A stretch of DNA of 11,509 nt from Rhodoluna sp. (GTDB lineage: Bacteria > Actinomycetota > Actinomycetes > Actinomycetales > Microbacteriaceae), in NCBI GenBank assembly GCA_016462375.1, contig JAEMTJ010000003.1, forward strand, positions 31,766 to 43,274, written 5' to 3'. Under the pieces are notes generated by a model. It was not told the DNA's origin, searched no databases, and was given only the letters and a program-made list of their open reading frames with translations. Below are positions 6,518 through 11,509 of this stretch, piece by piece; the first letter of the stretch is position 1, and every line of letters starts with the position of its first letter. A program made the position numbers and the translations under genes.

Positions 6518-7861
6518 GTCACCTTGCTTGTATGTGCGGGTGCGGCTTCTAGGCTGTCTGCTTTCGGCAGATTTTGTTGACGCAGGCTTGTGCCCTTGTG
6601 GCTTTGGTTTGCCCTTGGGTCTTGAGTTTCCTCTTGGCTTTTCATCATCGCCTGGTTTCCAGCCGGCAGGACGCTTGCTAGCAGCAATTCTTCCCTTGGT
6701 TCCTGCTGGAATATCCAAATCAGTAAATAGATGTGCCGAGGATGAATATGTTTCAACTGGTTCTGGGACACCGAGCTCTAGTGCTTTATCGATGTTTGAC
6801 CAACGAAGTAAGTCGTCCCAGTCAACGAAAGTAACAGCGATACCGGTTCTACCGGCACGACCAGTTCTACCAGTTCTGTGCAGGTATGCTTTTTCATCTT
6901 CTGGAACCGTGTAGTTGATTACGTGAGTCACATCATCAACGTCAATTCCTCTAGCTGCAACTTCTGTTGCAACAAGAATGTCTTTCTTGCCTGAACGAAA
7001 AGCGTCCATGGACTTTTCACGTGCTTCTTGTGACATGTCTCCATGAAGAGCTGTTGCTTTGAAACCGCGATCGATTAGTTCTTCTGCAACTTTGGCTGCT
7101 TGGCGTTTGGTCTTAGTGAAGATCACTGTCTTGCCGCGACCTTCAGCTTGCAGAATGCGCGCAACAACTTCATCTTTATCAAGTGAGTGTGCTCGATAGA
7201 AAAACTGCTTGATGTCGGCTTTGGTGTGGCCTTCATCAGGATCATTCACTCTGATGTGAACTGGCTTGTTCTGATATTTTCTGGCAAGGGAAACAATCTG
7301 CCCTGGCATTGTTGCTGAGAACAACATTGTTTGACGACCGGCAGGGGTAAAGGCGAAGAGTCTTTCAACATCTGGAAGAAAACCGAGGTCAAGCATTTCG
7401 TCTGCTTCGTCTAGGACCATGCACTCGATTTTGGAAAGATCCAACTTCTTTTGTTTGCTTAGGTCGATCAATCTTCCGGGGGTTCCAACAATCAGCTGAG
7501 CTCCAGCATCAATTTGAGCAACCTGTCCTTCGTAGGATTTGCCACCGTAGATGGCCGCAACTTGAATACCTCGGTTACTTGCCGCCAAAGTCAGATCTTC
7601 AGCTACCTGAATAGCTAATTCTCGGGTTGGCACGACAACGAGTGCTTTAGCACCGTGCGCTGGGTTGGCACCCAGTCGCTGCAGGATGGGCAGGCCAAAG
7701 CCTAGAGTCTTACCTGTTCCTGTCTTGGCTTGACCGATAAGGTCTTGTCCGGTCAGTGCTAGCGGAATAGCTTGCTCTTGAATGGGGAATGGGTTGGTAA
7801 TGCCTCTGGTTGCTAGGGCTGCAACGATGTCTGCATCGATGCCTAATTCGCTAAAATCCAA
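6515..7861 (-). CDS. rhlE: DEAD-box ATP-dependent RNA helicase (RhlE-type)
   Basis: A 448-residue ATP-dependent RNA unwinding enzyme with a complete motif set: F3 and Q28 of the Q motif, Walker A AKTGTGKT (45-52), PTRELA (78-83), TPGR (127-130), DEAD (151-154), SAT (182-184), VIFTKTKRQ (246-254), ATEVAARGIDV (298-308) and HRTGRTGR (328-335). A basic Lys/Arg/Pro/Gly-rich tail of about 55 residues (394-448) is typical of an unstructured RNA-binding extension. The start codon is TTG at 7861: an in-frame TAA lies 22-24 bases upstream, no ATG fits, and AGGCGG (7871-7876) sits 9 bases before it. Such helicases act in ribosome assembly, mRNA decay and cold response. It stands next to the divergent ferritin-like gene, as rhlE does in mycobacteria. 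Family is certain; the symbol is by neighbourhood and similarity. Confidence 0.95.
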   Translation of the reverse strand: MDFSELGIDADIVAALATRGITNPFPIQEQAIPLALTGQDLIGQAKTGTGKTLGFGLPILQRLGANPAHGAKALVVVPTRELAIQVAEDLTLAASNRGIQVAAIYGGKSYEGQVAQIDAGAQLIVGTPGRLIDLSKQKKLDLSKIECMVLDEADEMLDLGFLPDVERLFAFTPAGRQTMLFSATMPGQIVSLARKYQNKPVHIRVNDPDEGHTKADIKQFFYRAHSLDKDEVVARILQAEGRGKTVIFTKTKRQAAKVAEELIDRGFKATALHGDMSQEAREKSMDAFRSGKKDILVATEVAARGIDVDDVTHVINYTVPEDEKAYLHRTGRTGRAGRTGIAVTFVDWDDLLRWSNIDKALELGVPEPVETYSSSAHLFTDLDIPAGTKGRIAASKRPAGWKPGDDEKPRGNSRPKGKPKPQGHKPASTKSAESRQPRSRTRTYKQGD

Positions 7862-7870
7862 TAGTTTTGG

Positions 7871-7876
7871 CCGCCT
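7871..7876 (-). promoter_or_regulatory. Ribosome binding site deciding the TTG start of the DEAD-box gene
   Basis: The minus strand reads AGGCGG, one mismatch from the full Shine-Dalgarno core, nine bases upstream of TTG 7861. The in-frame stop TAA at 7883-7885 rules out a longer protein. Together these make TTG the only start that keeps the family's N-terminal Q-motif region (FSELGI). Confidence 0.6.
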
Positions 7877-7913
7877 GTCTTGTTAGGGCAAGTCTATCTG
7901 CGCTTAAGCAGGT

Positions 7914-7919
7914 TAAGAT
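7914..7919 (+). promoter_or_regulatory. Putative -10 box for a leaderless start at 7926
   Basis: TAAGAT fits TANNNT and keeps four of six TATAAT positions. It is followed by exactly six bases before the GTG at 7926, so transcription would begin at the start codon. No Shine-Dalgarno sequence fits that GTG and no -35 is clear. Confidence 0.4.
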
Positions 7920-7925
7920 GGTTCG

Positions 7926-8702
7926 GTGTTCGAATGGTTTAAGCGGTTACGAAGAGTTGTCAAGCAACTCAGCGTTGCTCCTCGCACAGAGGAAAAGGTT
8001 GCAAGAAATACAAAAGCAATCAACCTAGCTCCATATACGCCCGAACCTAAAGCGTTCTTAGGTCAACTCGCCTATCTCCACCTAGCCAACTTTGAGATCC
8101 TGACTGCTTCTCTGAAGTATTCACCGAACACTGCTTTCAAGGCAGAACTTTCTGAAGCTGCCGCAAGAAGTTTTGATAAGTACCGTCAGCTTTCAAAGAA
8201 ACTGACCGAACTCGGTGCAAATCCAGCTGAGCAGATGAATCCTTTCAAGGAGAGAATTGCTGTCTTTCACTCCACTACTACAGGCCTTGATTGGTATGAA
8301 GTAATTGTGAAGGTTTATCTGACTTCAGGATTGCTAGATGATTTCTATTTCCGTCTGGCCGCAGGGCTTAGTGATGAGTTGCAAGCAGAAGTTGAGAAAG
8401 CACTCAGGGATAAGACTTTTGAAAAGTTTGCTAAAAAGGTTTTAGTTGAAGCGGTAACTGCAGATTCAGTTCTAGGTTCAAGGCTTGCACTTTGGGGCAG
8501 AAGATTGATGGGTGATGTCTTACTCGAGCTAAGAGCGGCGTTCGATAACCGAAAGCTTGCTCACGTTCCAAAGACCAAGGTTCTCACAGTTGAAGAAGAG
8601 GATGCAGTTAACCTGGCGGCATACGCAAAATTAGAACCTTTGATTTCTGAATTGACCGGAGCACACAGTGCTCGGATGGAAACTATCGGGTTAACTGCCT
8701 AA
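7926..8702 (+). CDS. Ferritin-like-fold protein of unknown function (Rv3210c-like)
   Basis: A 258-residue, mostly helical protein that I place in the actinobacterial group annotated as ferritin-like-fold proteins next to rhlE (mycobacterial Rv3210c position). Likely long helices are about 43-64, 72-97, 121-147, 151-178 and 183-206. The block DWYEVIVKVYLTSGLLDDFY (122-141) is its most distinctive part. I see no ExxH pairs: acidic candidates E57, E77 and E125 exist, but the second helix has FDKYRQL where a His ligand would be expected. A working di-iron site is therefore doubtful, and I would not call it a tRNA hydroxylase. The start is GTG 7926, apparently leaderless. An ATG at 7918 is in another frame and opens only 36 codons. 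The gene's TAA overlaps the stop of the next, convergent gene by 4 bases. Group membership is likely; function unknown. Confidence 0.8.
   Translation: MFEWFKRLRRVVKQLSVAPRTEEKVARNTKAINLAPYTPEPKAFLGQLAYLHLANFEILTASLKYSPNTAFKAELSEAAARSFDKYRQLSKKLTELGANPAEQMNPFKERIAVFHSTTTGLDWYEVIVKVYLTSGLLDDFYFRLAAGLSDELQAEVEKALRDKTFEKFAKKVLVEAVTADSVLGSRLALWGRRLMGDVLLELRAAFDNRKLAHVPKTKVLTVEEEDAVNLAAYAKLEPLISELTGAHSARMETIGLTA
8699..8702. other. Convergent stop-codon overlap (CTAA)
   Basis: The same four-base arrangement as at 4106-4109: TAA of the ferritin-like gene (8700-8702) overlaps TAG of the small membrane protein (8701 down to 8699). No terminator is visible. Confidence 0.9.
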
Positions 8703-8971
8703 GCAGCTTCGTGGTTGATTCTTCTTCTAGAGATAACTTGAACGCCGATAATCATGGCTGCTGGCATACCAATCATTGAAATAATCCAAATCCAGTAATC
8801 GCTTGAACTAAGACCAAACCAGGTTGAGATCGTCCAAGACGCGAAGCCATAGGCAAGAGCAATAGCCGGCGCTAGCAGCACACCCACACTCTCGTTACGA
8901 GGAAGTATGTATGGGGCCATCAATCCAAGGATTGATCCGTAGATAAGAATAAAGATAAGTTCAATAATCAT
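8699..8971 (-). CDS. Small three-helix membrane protein, function unknown
   Basis: A 90-residue hydrophobic protein with three predicted membrane helices (about 2-22, 29-53 and 60-81). A short polar turn containing LPRN (23-26) lies between the first two helices, and the protein ends in a basic tail (RRR, 82-84). No signal peptide or catalytic motif is visible. Its ATG overlaps the DUF3107 stop as TAATG, so it is almost certainly translated with that gene, which supports it as real despite its size. I recall similar small membrane proteins beside DUF3107 in other Microbacteriaceae, but assign no function. Its TAG overlaps the TAA of the convergent ferritin-like gene. Confidence 0.8.
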   Translation of the reverse strand: MIIELIFILIYGSILGLMAPYILPRNESVGVLLAPAIALAYGFASWTISTWFGLSSSDYWIWIISMIGMPAAMIIGVQVISRRRINHEAA

Positions 8972-9195
8972 TAGGCAATAAATCCAACTCTTCGGGCTTC
9001 TTCCGCACCGATCTCGACGTAAGCCAAAGCATCGGTTGGAACAATAAAGATTCGGCCCTTGTCATCGACTAACTTTAGTGTTTTTGAATCAGAATCGACG
9101 CTCTCGGAAACGGTCTTCTCAACTTCAGCAGCGCTCTGCTTAGATTCGAAGGCTATCTCTCTGGGGGTGTTTCTAAGGCCAATTCTGATTTCCAT
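8971..9195 (-). CDS. DUF3107 domain protein
   Basis: A 74-residue small protein of the actinobacterial DUF3107 family (mycobacterial Rv3208A/TB9.4 type); no biochemical role is known to me. It carries the family's features: MEIRIGLRNTPREIAFES at the N-terminus, the central KGRIFIVPT (about 41-49) and the C-terminal AYVEIG...RRVGF block. I start it at ATG 9195, where the conserved sequence begins and a purine-rich GAAAGAAAGAAG lies just upstream. A GTG at 9216 would add MVKERSI, which has no family support. It precedes the 90-residue membrane protein with a TAATG overlap, and follows the APH-fold gene by 57 bases. Confidence 0.93.
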   Translation of the reverse strand: MEIRIGLRNTPREIAFESKQSAAEVEKTVSESVDSDSKTLKLVDDKGRIFIVPTDALAYVEIGAEEARRVGFIA

Positions 9196-9252
9196 GATGC
9201 TTCTTTCTTTCACCACTAGATTACGCCAATTCGGCTAATCAAATAAGCCTTA
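9196..9252 (-). promoter_or_regulatory. Spacer with candidate promoter for DUF3107 and its partner
   Basis: On the minus strand TTATTT (9246 down to 9241) and TAATCT (9223 down to 9218) are separated by 17 bases, giving a possible start about 15 bases before the DUF3107 ATG with the GAAAGAAAGAAG stretch in the leader. The -10 is good and the -35 is weak. Readthrough from the APH-fold gene is equally possible because no terminator is visible. Confidence 0.35.
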
Positions 9253-10320
9253 CTAGAACAGGTCTTCTTCAGGCTTAGAGTTATCAGGTTTAGCCAGGTC
9301 AATAACCTCGATATTCTCGGTGACTATGGCTATCGGGCTGGTGAAACTAGCGGCTGCTGAGATAGGGGTAACTACTTCAGGAGCATTGACGGCAAATTCG
9401 GTTGGGGTAAGCGAAGGTAGTAGTCCAGCATGCAGGTCATTGAGGAGATTAGCCAGGATACCCTCGGCTTCAGAAATTTCGTCTTCGGTGCCAGCTTCGG
9501 TGGTCTGAAGCAGATAACTGGCTAGTGAAAGTTCAAAGTATAGGTTCGCGCGTTGGCGAAGATTCTTATCAGCGCGAAGGTAGCCCTCGTAGGCAAGGGT
9601 GATTGCTGCTGCCACTTCAGGGCTAGCTTCACCGTAGAGGGAACTCAAATCGACTGCAGGGTCGTCAATCGACAGACTCGACCAGTCAGTTATTCCTGTG
9701 ATGTCAGTACCATCAGTCAAAAGATATTGTCCCTGTAGATTGCCGTGGACAACAGTTGGCTGGAAGCGGAAGAGGTTTATATCTAATAATGCTGCTTGCC
9801 AGCGCTCAAGTAAGTCCCGATGAATCTTGCCGGTGTCCATGGCCCTATCAAATTCAGCAACTCGTTCCTTAACGCTTTGTGCAGGAACGTACTCTGGCAA
9901 ACCGGCATCAGAAACCAGTGCGGTGGGTATGGAATGAATTTTTGCAATTGCCAATGCGACGGCAGCAACAATCGGATCTTCAGGCTTTACAGAATCAAGG
10001 TTGATTTCTCTGCCGCCGACACAATCAAACAGAAAGGCCTTACGTTCAGCATTAACTGAGCTTTCACCCAGTAACGCGGAGATCTGAAAAGGAAGAGCTA
10101 CCTGCCTTAGCACCCGTAAAGCTCTGACTTCGGTGCCAATTATGGTGGCTGCCGATACCGTCCGAGGGGATTTAAGAAGAACCTGTCGGCTATCTTCGGT
10201 AGTTAAAACCAGGGTCTTTACCTCTCGTTGGTAGTCAGCTAGGTCCTGAACAGATACAAAGCGAACACCAGGGAGAGCGTCGGCTGCTAGCGCCGCTAAA
10301 ATCAAGGAAGGTTTACCCAT
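9253..10320 (-). CDS. APH-fold phosphotransferase relative with altered catalytic motif
   Basis: A 355-residue protein with the aminoglycoside/choline-kinase fold. The N-lobe has a candidate ATP-anchoring Lys (K50, VLLK) and helix-C Glu (E64). The C-lobe has the catalytic-loop block VHGNLQGQYLL (191-201) and the metal-binding Asp in ITDW (D212), then DDPAVDL (219-225). In active enzymes the loop reads HGD with an Asn five residues after the Asp. Here the Asp is Asn (N194) and that Asn is Tyr (Y199), so phosphotransfer is doubtful. Residues about 300-355 form an acidic, probably unstructured tail ending EEDLF. The start is ATG 10320, because the family sequence begins there and TAACCT lies 7 bases upstream. 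TTG 10338 would add six residues. It is divergent from nudC. Such genes stand beside nudC/uvrD2 in actinobacteria; nothing indicates an antibiotic-resistance role. Confidence 0.85.
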   Translation of the reverse strand: MGKPSLILAALAADALPGVRFVSVQDLADYQREVKTLVLTTEDSRQVLLKSPRTVSAATIIGTEVRALRVLRQVALPFQISALLGESSVNAERKAFLFDCVGGREINLDSVKPEDPIVAAVALAIAKIHSIPTALVSDAGLPEYVPAQSVKERVAEFDRAMDTGKIHRDLLERWQAALLDINLFRFQPTVVHGNLQGQYLLTDGTDITGITDWSSLSIDDPAVDLSSLYGEASPEVAAAITLAYEGYLRADKNLRQRANLYFELSLASYLLQTTEAGTEDEISEAEGILANLLNDLHAGLLPSLTPTEFAVNAPEVVTPISAAASFTSPIAIVTENIEVIDLAKPDNSKPEEDLF

Positions 10321-10398
10321 GCAAATCAGGTTAGACAAGAACAGCCAGTTGCTTGAGTATCGCCACGCATACTTTCATAACCTTAAGAGAAAAGCCCC
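10321..10398. promoter_or_regulatory. Divergent promoter region between the APH-fold gene and nudC
   Basis: TAACCT occurs once in each direction. On the minus strand (10333 down to 10328) it is followed by seven bases before ATG 10320, a leaderless geometry. On the plus strand (10378-10383) it has TTGAGT at 10353-10358 as a possible -35 with a 19-base spacer, and would give about a 9-base leader for nudC. The two boxes thus form an inverted pair about 44 bases apart. No operator or riboswitch is recognised. Confidence 0.4.
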
Positions 10399-11346
10399 AT
10401 GACCCAACCCTTACATCTGCCTCTAGCCCAAGCGGTAATCGACCGCGATGGGGCTGCTAGAGACAGTGCCGAGCTATTCGACAAGCTCTGGTTGGAACCT
10501 GAGACCAGGATTCTCGTTCTACACAATGGCAAAACTTTAGTTTCTGATGGAGCTCTGCGATTGCTCTCAACCGAAGATTCAACTGCTGGGAAGTATCGGG
10601 TCTATTTAGGAAGAACAACAACTGCCTTTGGTGATCAACCAATAGGAACTGCAATTGTGTTATCGGTACTTTCAGATAATGCAGCGCATTCAATTGAACC
10701 TAACCAAGAAAAATGGCATGAGCTGCGAAGAACAGGTGCTGGATTAGCCCCGAGAGATGCCGCCCTCATTTCTCAAGCGCTTGCAATTCACAATTGGCAT
10801 GAAACACATCAGTACTGCCCTAACTGTGGAACGGTTACCATCATGGCTCAGGGTGGTTGGTCGAGGATGTGTAGTCAAGAAGATAGACAGCTCTTCCCTA
10901 GAACCGATGCTGCAGTAATAGTTAGCATCATCGATGACCAAGACAGAATACTTCTAGGCACTCAAGGGTCCTGGGCAGAAAATCGTTGGTCGGTGCTAGC
11001 AGGGTTTGTTGAAGCTGCGGAATCTCTAGAGGCTGCAGTGGTTAGAGAGATGCTTGAAGAAAGTGGCTTGCTAGTTACCGATCCGGTTTATCTAGGTTCG
11101 CAAGCCTGGCCTTATCCGTACTCTTTGATGCTTGGTTTCACAGCTAAAGTTTCAAAAGAGAATAAAGCGGAGGACATCAAACCTGACGGCATTGAAATTG
11201 CCAAGTTGCGTTGGTTTACTCGCGCCGAATTAAAAGCTGAAGCGAAAGACATTCTTTTACCAACCAGGATTTCGATTGCGCGAGCACTAATCGAAGACTG
11301 GCTCGGCGAAGGCATTGAATCTGCATCAGAACTAGAGAGCCACTAA
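10399..11346 (+). CDS. nudC: NAD(+) diphosphatase (Nudix family NudC)
   Basis: A 315-residue hydrolase that cleaves NAD(H) to NMN(H) and AMP; NudC enzymes also remove NAD caps from RNA 5' ends. The N-terminal domain (1-130) is followed by a zinc-ribbon region (C140, C143, C158), FPRTD (166-170), and a perfect Nudix box from G202 to L224 with E208, R216, E217, E220 and E221. The NudC signature SQxWPxPxS appears as SQAWPYPYS (234-242). Odd point: the usual fourth zinc ligand, three residues after C158, is missing (CSQED), so zinc binding may be incomplete. The length matches the family. Its TAA overlaps the ATG of the UvrD2-like gene as TAATG, so the two are coupled. Shine-Dalgarno support is weak (AAGAGA about 8-9 bases upstream). 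Identity is secure. Confidence 0.95.
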   Translation: MTQPLHLPLAQAVIDRDGAARDSAELFDKLWLEPETRILVLHNGKTLVSDGALRLLSTEDSTAGKYRVYLGRTTTAFGDQPIGTAIVLSVLSDNAAHSIEPNQEKWHELRRTGAGLAPRDAALISQALAIHNWHETHQYCPNCGTVTIMAQGGWSRMCSQEDRQLFPRTDAAVIVSIIDDQDRILLGTQGSWAENRWSVLAGFVEAAESLEAAVVREMLEESGLLVTDPVYLGSQAWPYPYSLMLGFTAKVSKENKAEDIKPDGIEIAKLRWFTRAELKAEAKDILLPTRISIARALIEDWLGEGIESASELESH

Positions 11347-11509
11347 TGCCTTACGAAGCAGACGACATCCTCGAAGCTCTCGATGAACAGCAACGTGAAG
11401 CTGCACTTTCACTTCATGGACCGACAGTAATTCTTGCTGGAGCCGGTACCGGTAAAACTAGAACAATCACCCACCGCATTGCCTACGGAATTCTTCGGGG
11501 TGATTACAC
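11346..11509 (+). CDS. uvrD2: UvrD2-like superfamily 1 DNA helicase (partial, first 54 codons)
   Basis: The open frame starts at ATG 11346-11348, overlapping the nudC stop as TAATG, and runs off the right edge. The visible part has the UvrD/Rep Q motif LDEQQREAA (residues 12-20) and Walker A AGAGTGKTRTITHR (31-44), which binds ATP in DNA helicases of this superfamily. Position directly after nudC matches mycobacterial uvrD2 (Rv3198c next to Rv3199c), so UvrD2 is more likely than UvrD1/PcrA. The tetracysteine and HRDC regions that would confirm it lie outside the window. Helicase family is certain; the UvrD2 label is inferred from context. Confidence 0.88.
   Translation, partial: MPYEADDILEALDEQQREAALSLHGPTVILAGAGTGKTRTITHRIAYGILRGDY

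Noticed and set aside
6528..6914. 128-codon plus-strand open frame
   Set aside because: Antisense to the helicase's C-terminal tail and RecA2 domain; no start signal, and the helicase motifs are unmistakable.
7918..8028. ATG 7918 with AGG five bases upstream, opening a 36-codon frame
   Set aside because: The frame differs from the ferritin-like gene, the product has no recognisable features, and the same bases are better explained as a -10 box followed by the GTG start.
7926..8702. tRNA 2-methylthio-isopentenyladenosine hydroxylase (MiaE)
   Set aside because: Only the helical fold is shared; the ExxH iron-binding pairs needed for that activity are not seen.
9233..9249. GGCT/AGCC hairpin as a terminator after the APH-fold gene
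   Set aside because: The stem is only four base pairs with a nine-base loop and no T-run, and it overlaps the candidate -35 of the DUF3107 promoter.
9253..10320. Aminoglycoside resistance gene
   Set aside because: The fold matches, but the catalytic Asp is replaced, the gene sits in a conserved housekeeping neighbourhood, and nothing suggests horizontal transfer.
1..11509. Anti-phage defence island, transposon, prophage, CRISPR array or RNA gene
   Set aside because: All reading space is taken by recognisable or coupled core genes, all gaps are under 80 bases, and I see no direct-repeat array, terminal inverted repeats, integrase or tRNA-like fold.

Overview
The window reads as a compact core-genome segment of a low-to-mid GC actinobacterium. 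GC is roughly in the mid-40s to 50% by eye. Several families support this: a DUF3107 protein, a ferritin-like-fold protein beside an RhlE-type helicase, NudC followed by a UvrD2-like helicase, an actinobacterial Mrp without a CxxC pair, and a PRC/MgtE_N/CBS protein paired with DUF1003. A small-genome Microbacteriaceae lineage (freshwater or marine 'Luna'-type) fits best, and acI-type Nanopelagicales is the main alternative; the placement is inference. I see no mobile element, CRISPR array, tRNA, rRNA or foreign-looking island.

Layout. Positions 1-3551 hold a tightly packed minus-strand run read right to left: soluble PRC/MgtE_N/CBS protein, DUF1003 membrane protein, Mrp ATPase, and the N-terminal 219 codons of a succinate-semialdehyde-type aldehyde dehydrogenase that leaves the window at base 1. 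Positions 3597-4109 hold a divergent general-stress-17M-like membrane protein. It converges on an Xaa-Pro aminopeptidase (4106-5518, minus), which is divergent from a PHP phosphoesterase (5588-6514, plus). That gene abuts a DEAD-box RNA helicase (6515-7861, minus), which is divergent from a ferritin-like-fold protein (7926-8702, plus). A minus-strand set follows: an APH-fold phosphotransferase relative, DUF3107, and a small three-helix membrane protein. The window ends with plus-strand nudC coupled to the start of a UvrD2-like helicase that runs off the right end.

How the genes relate. The right half (rhlE, ferritin-like, DUF3107, nudC, uvrD2) resembles the M. tuberculosis Rv3211-Rv3198c neighbourhood as I remember it, but the AdnAB helicase-nuclease pair of that neighbourhood is absent here. 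The left half joins possible Mg/nucleotide sensing (MgtE_N/CBS), a small membrane protein and a P-loop metal-cluster ATPase in one coupled transcript. Packing is extreme: no gap between genes exceeds about 80 bases, neighbours share start/stop codons (ATGA, TAATG), and all three convergent pairs overlap or abut at their stop codons with no terminator between them.

I found no convincing new multi-gene system. The observations most worth a second look are: the APH-fold protein whose catalytic Asp is Asn and whose last residues (EEDLF) resemble a sliding-clamp-binding peptide; a repeated leaderless-start geometry at three genes; a symmetric -10 in the pepP/PHP spacer; loss of metal-ligand cysteines in Mrp and NudC; and the apparent absence of adnAB.
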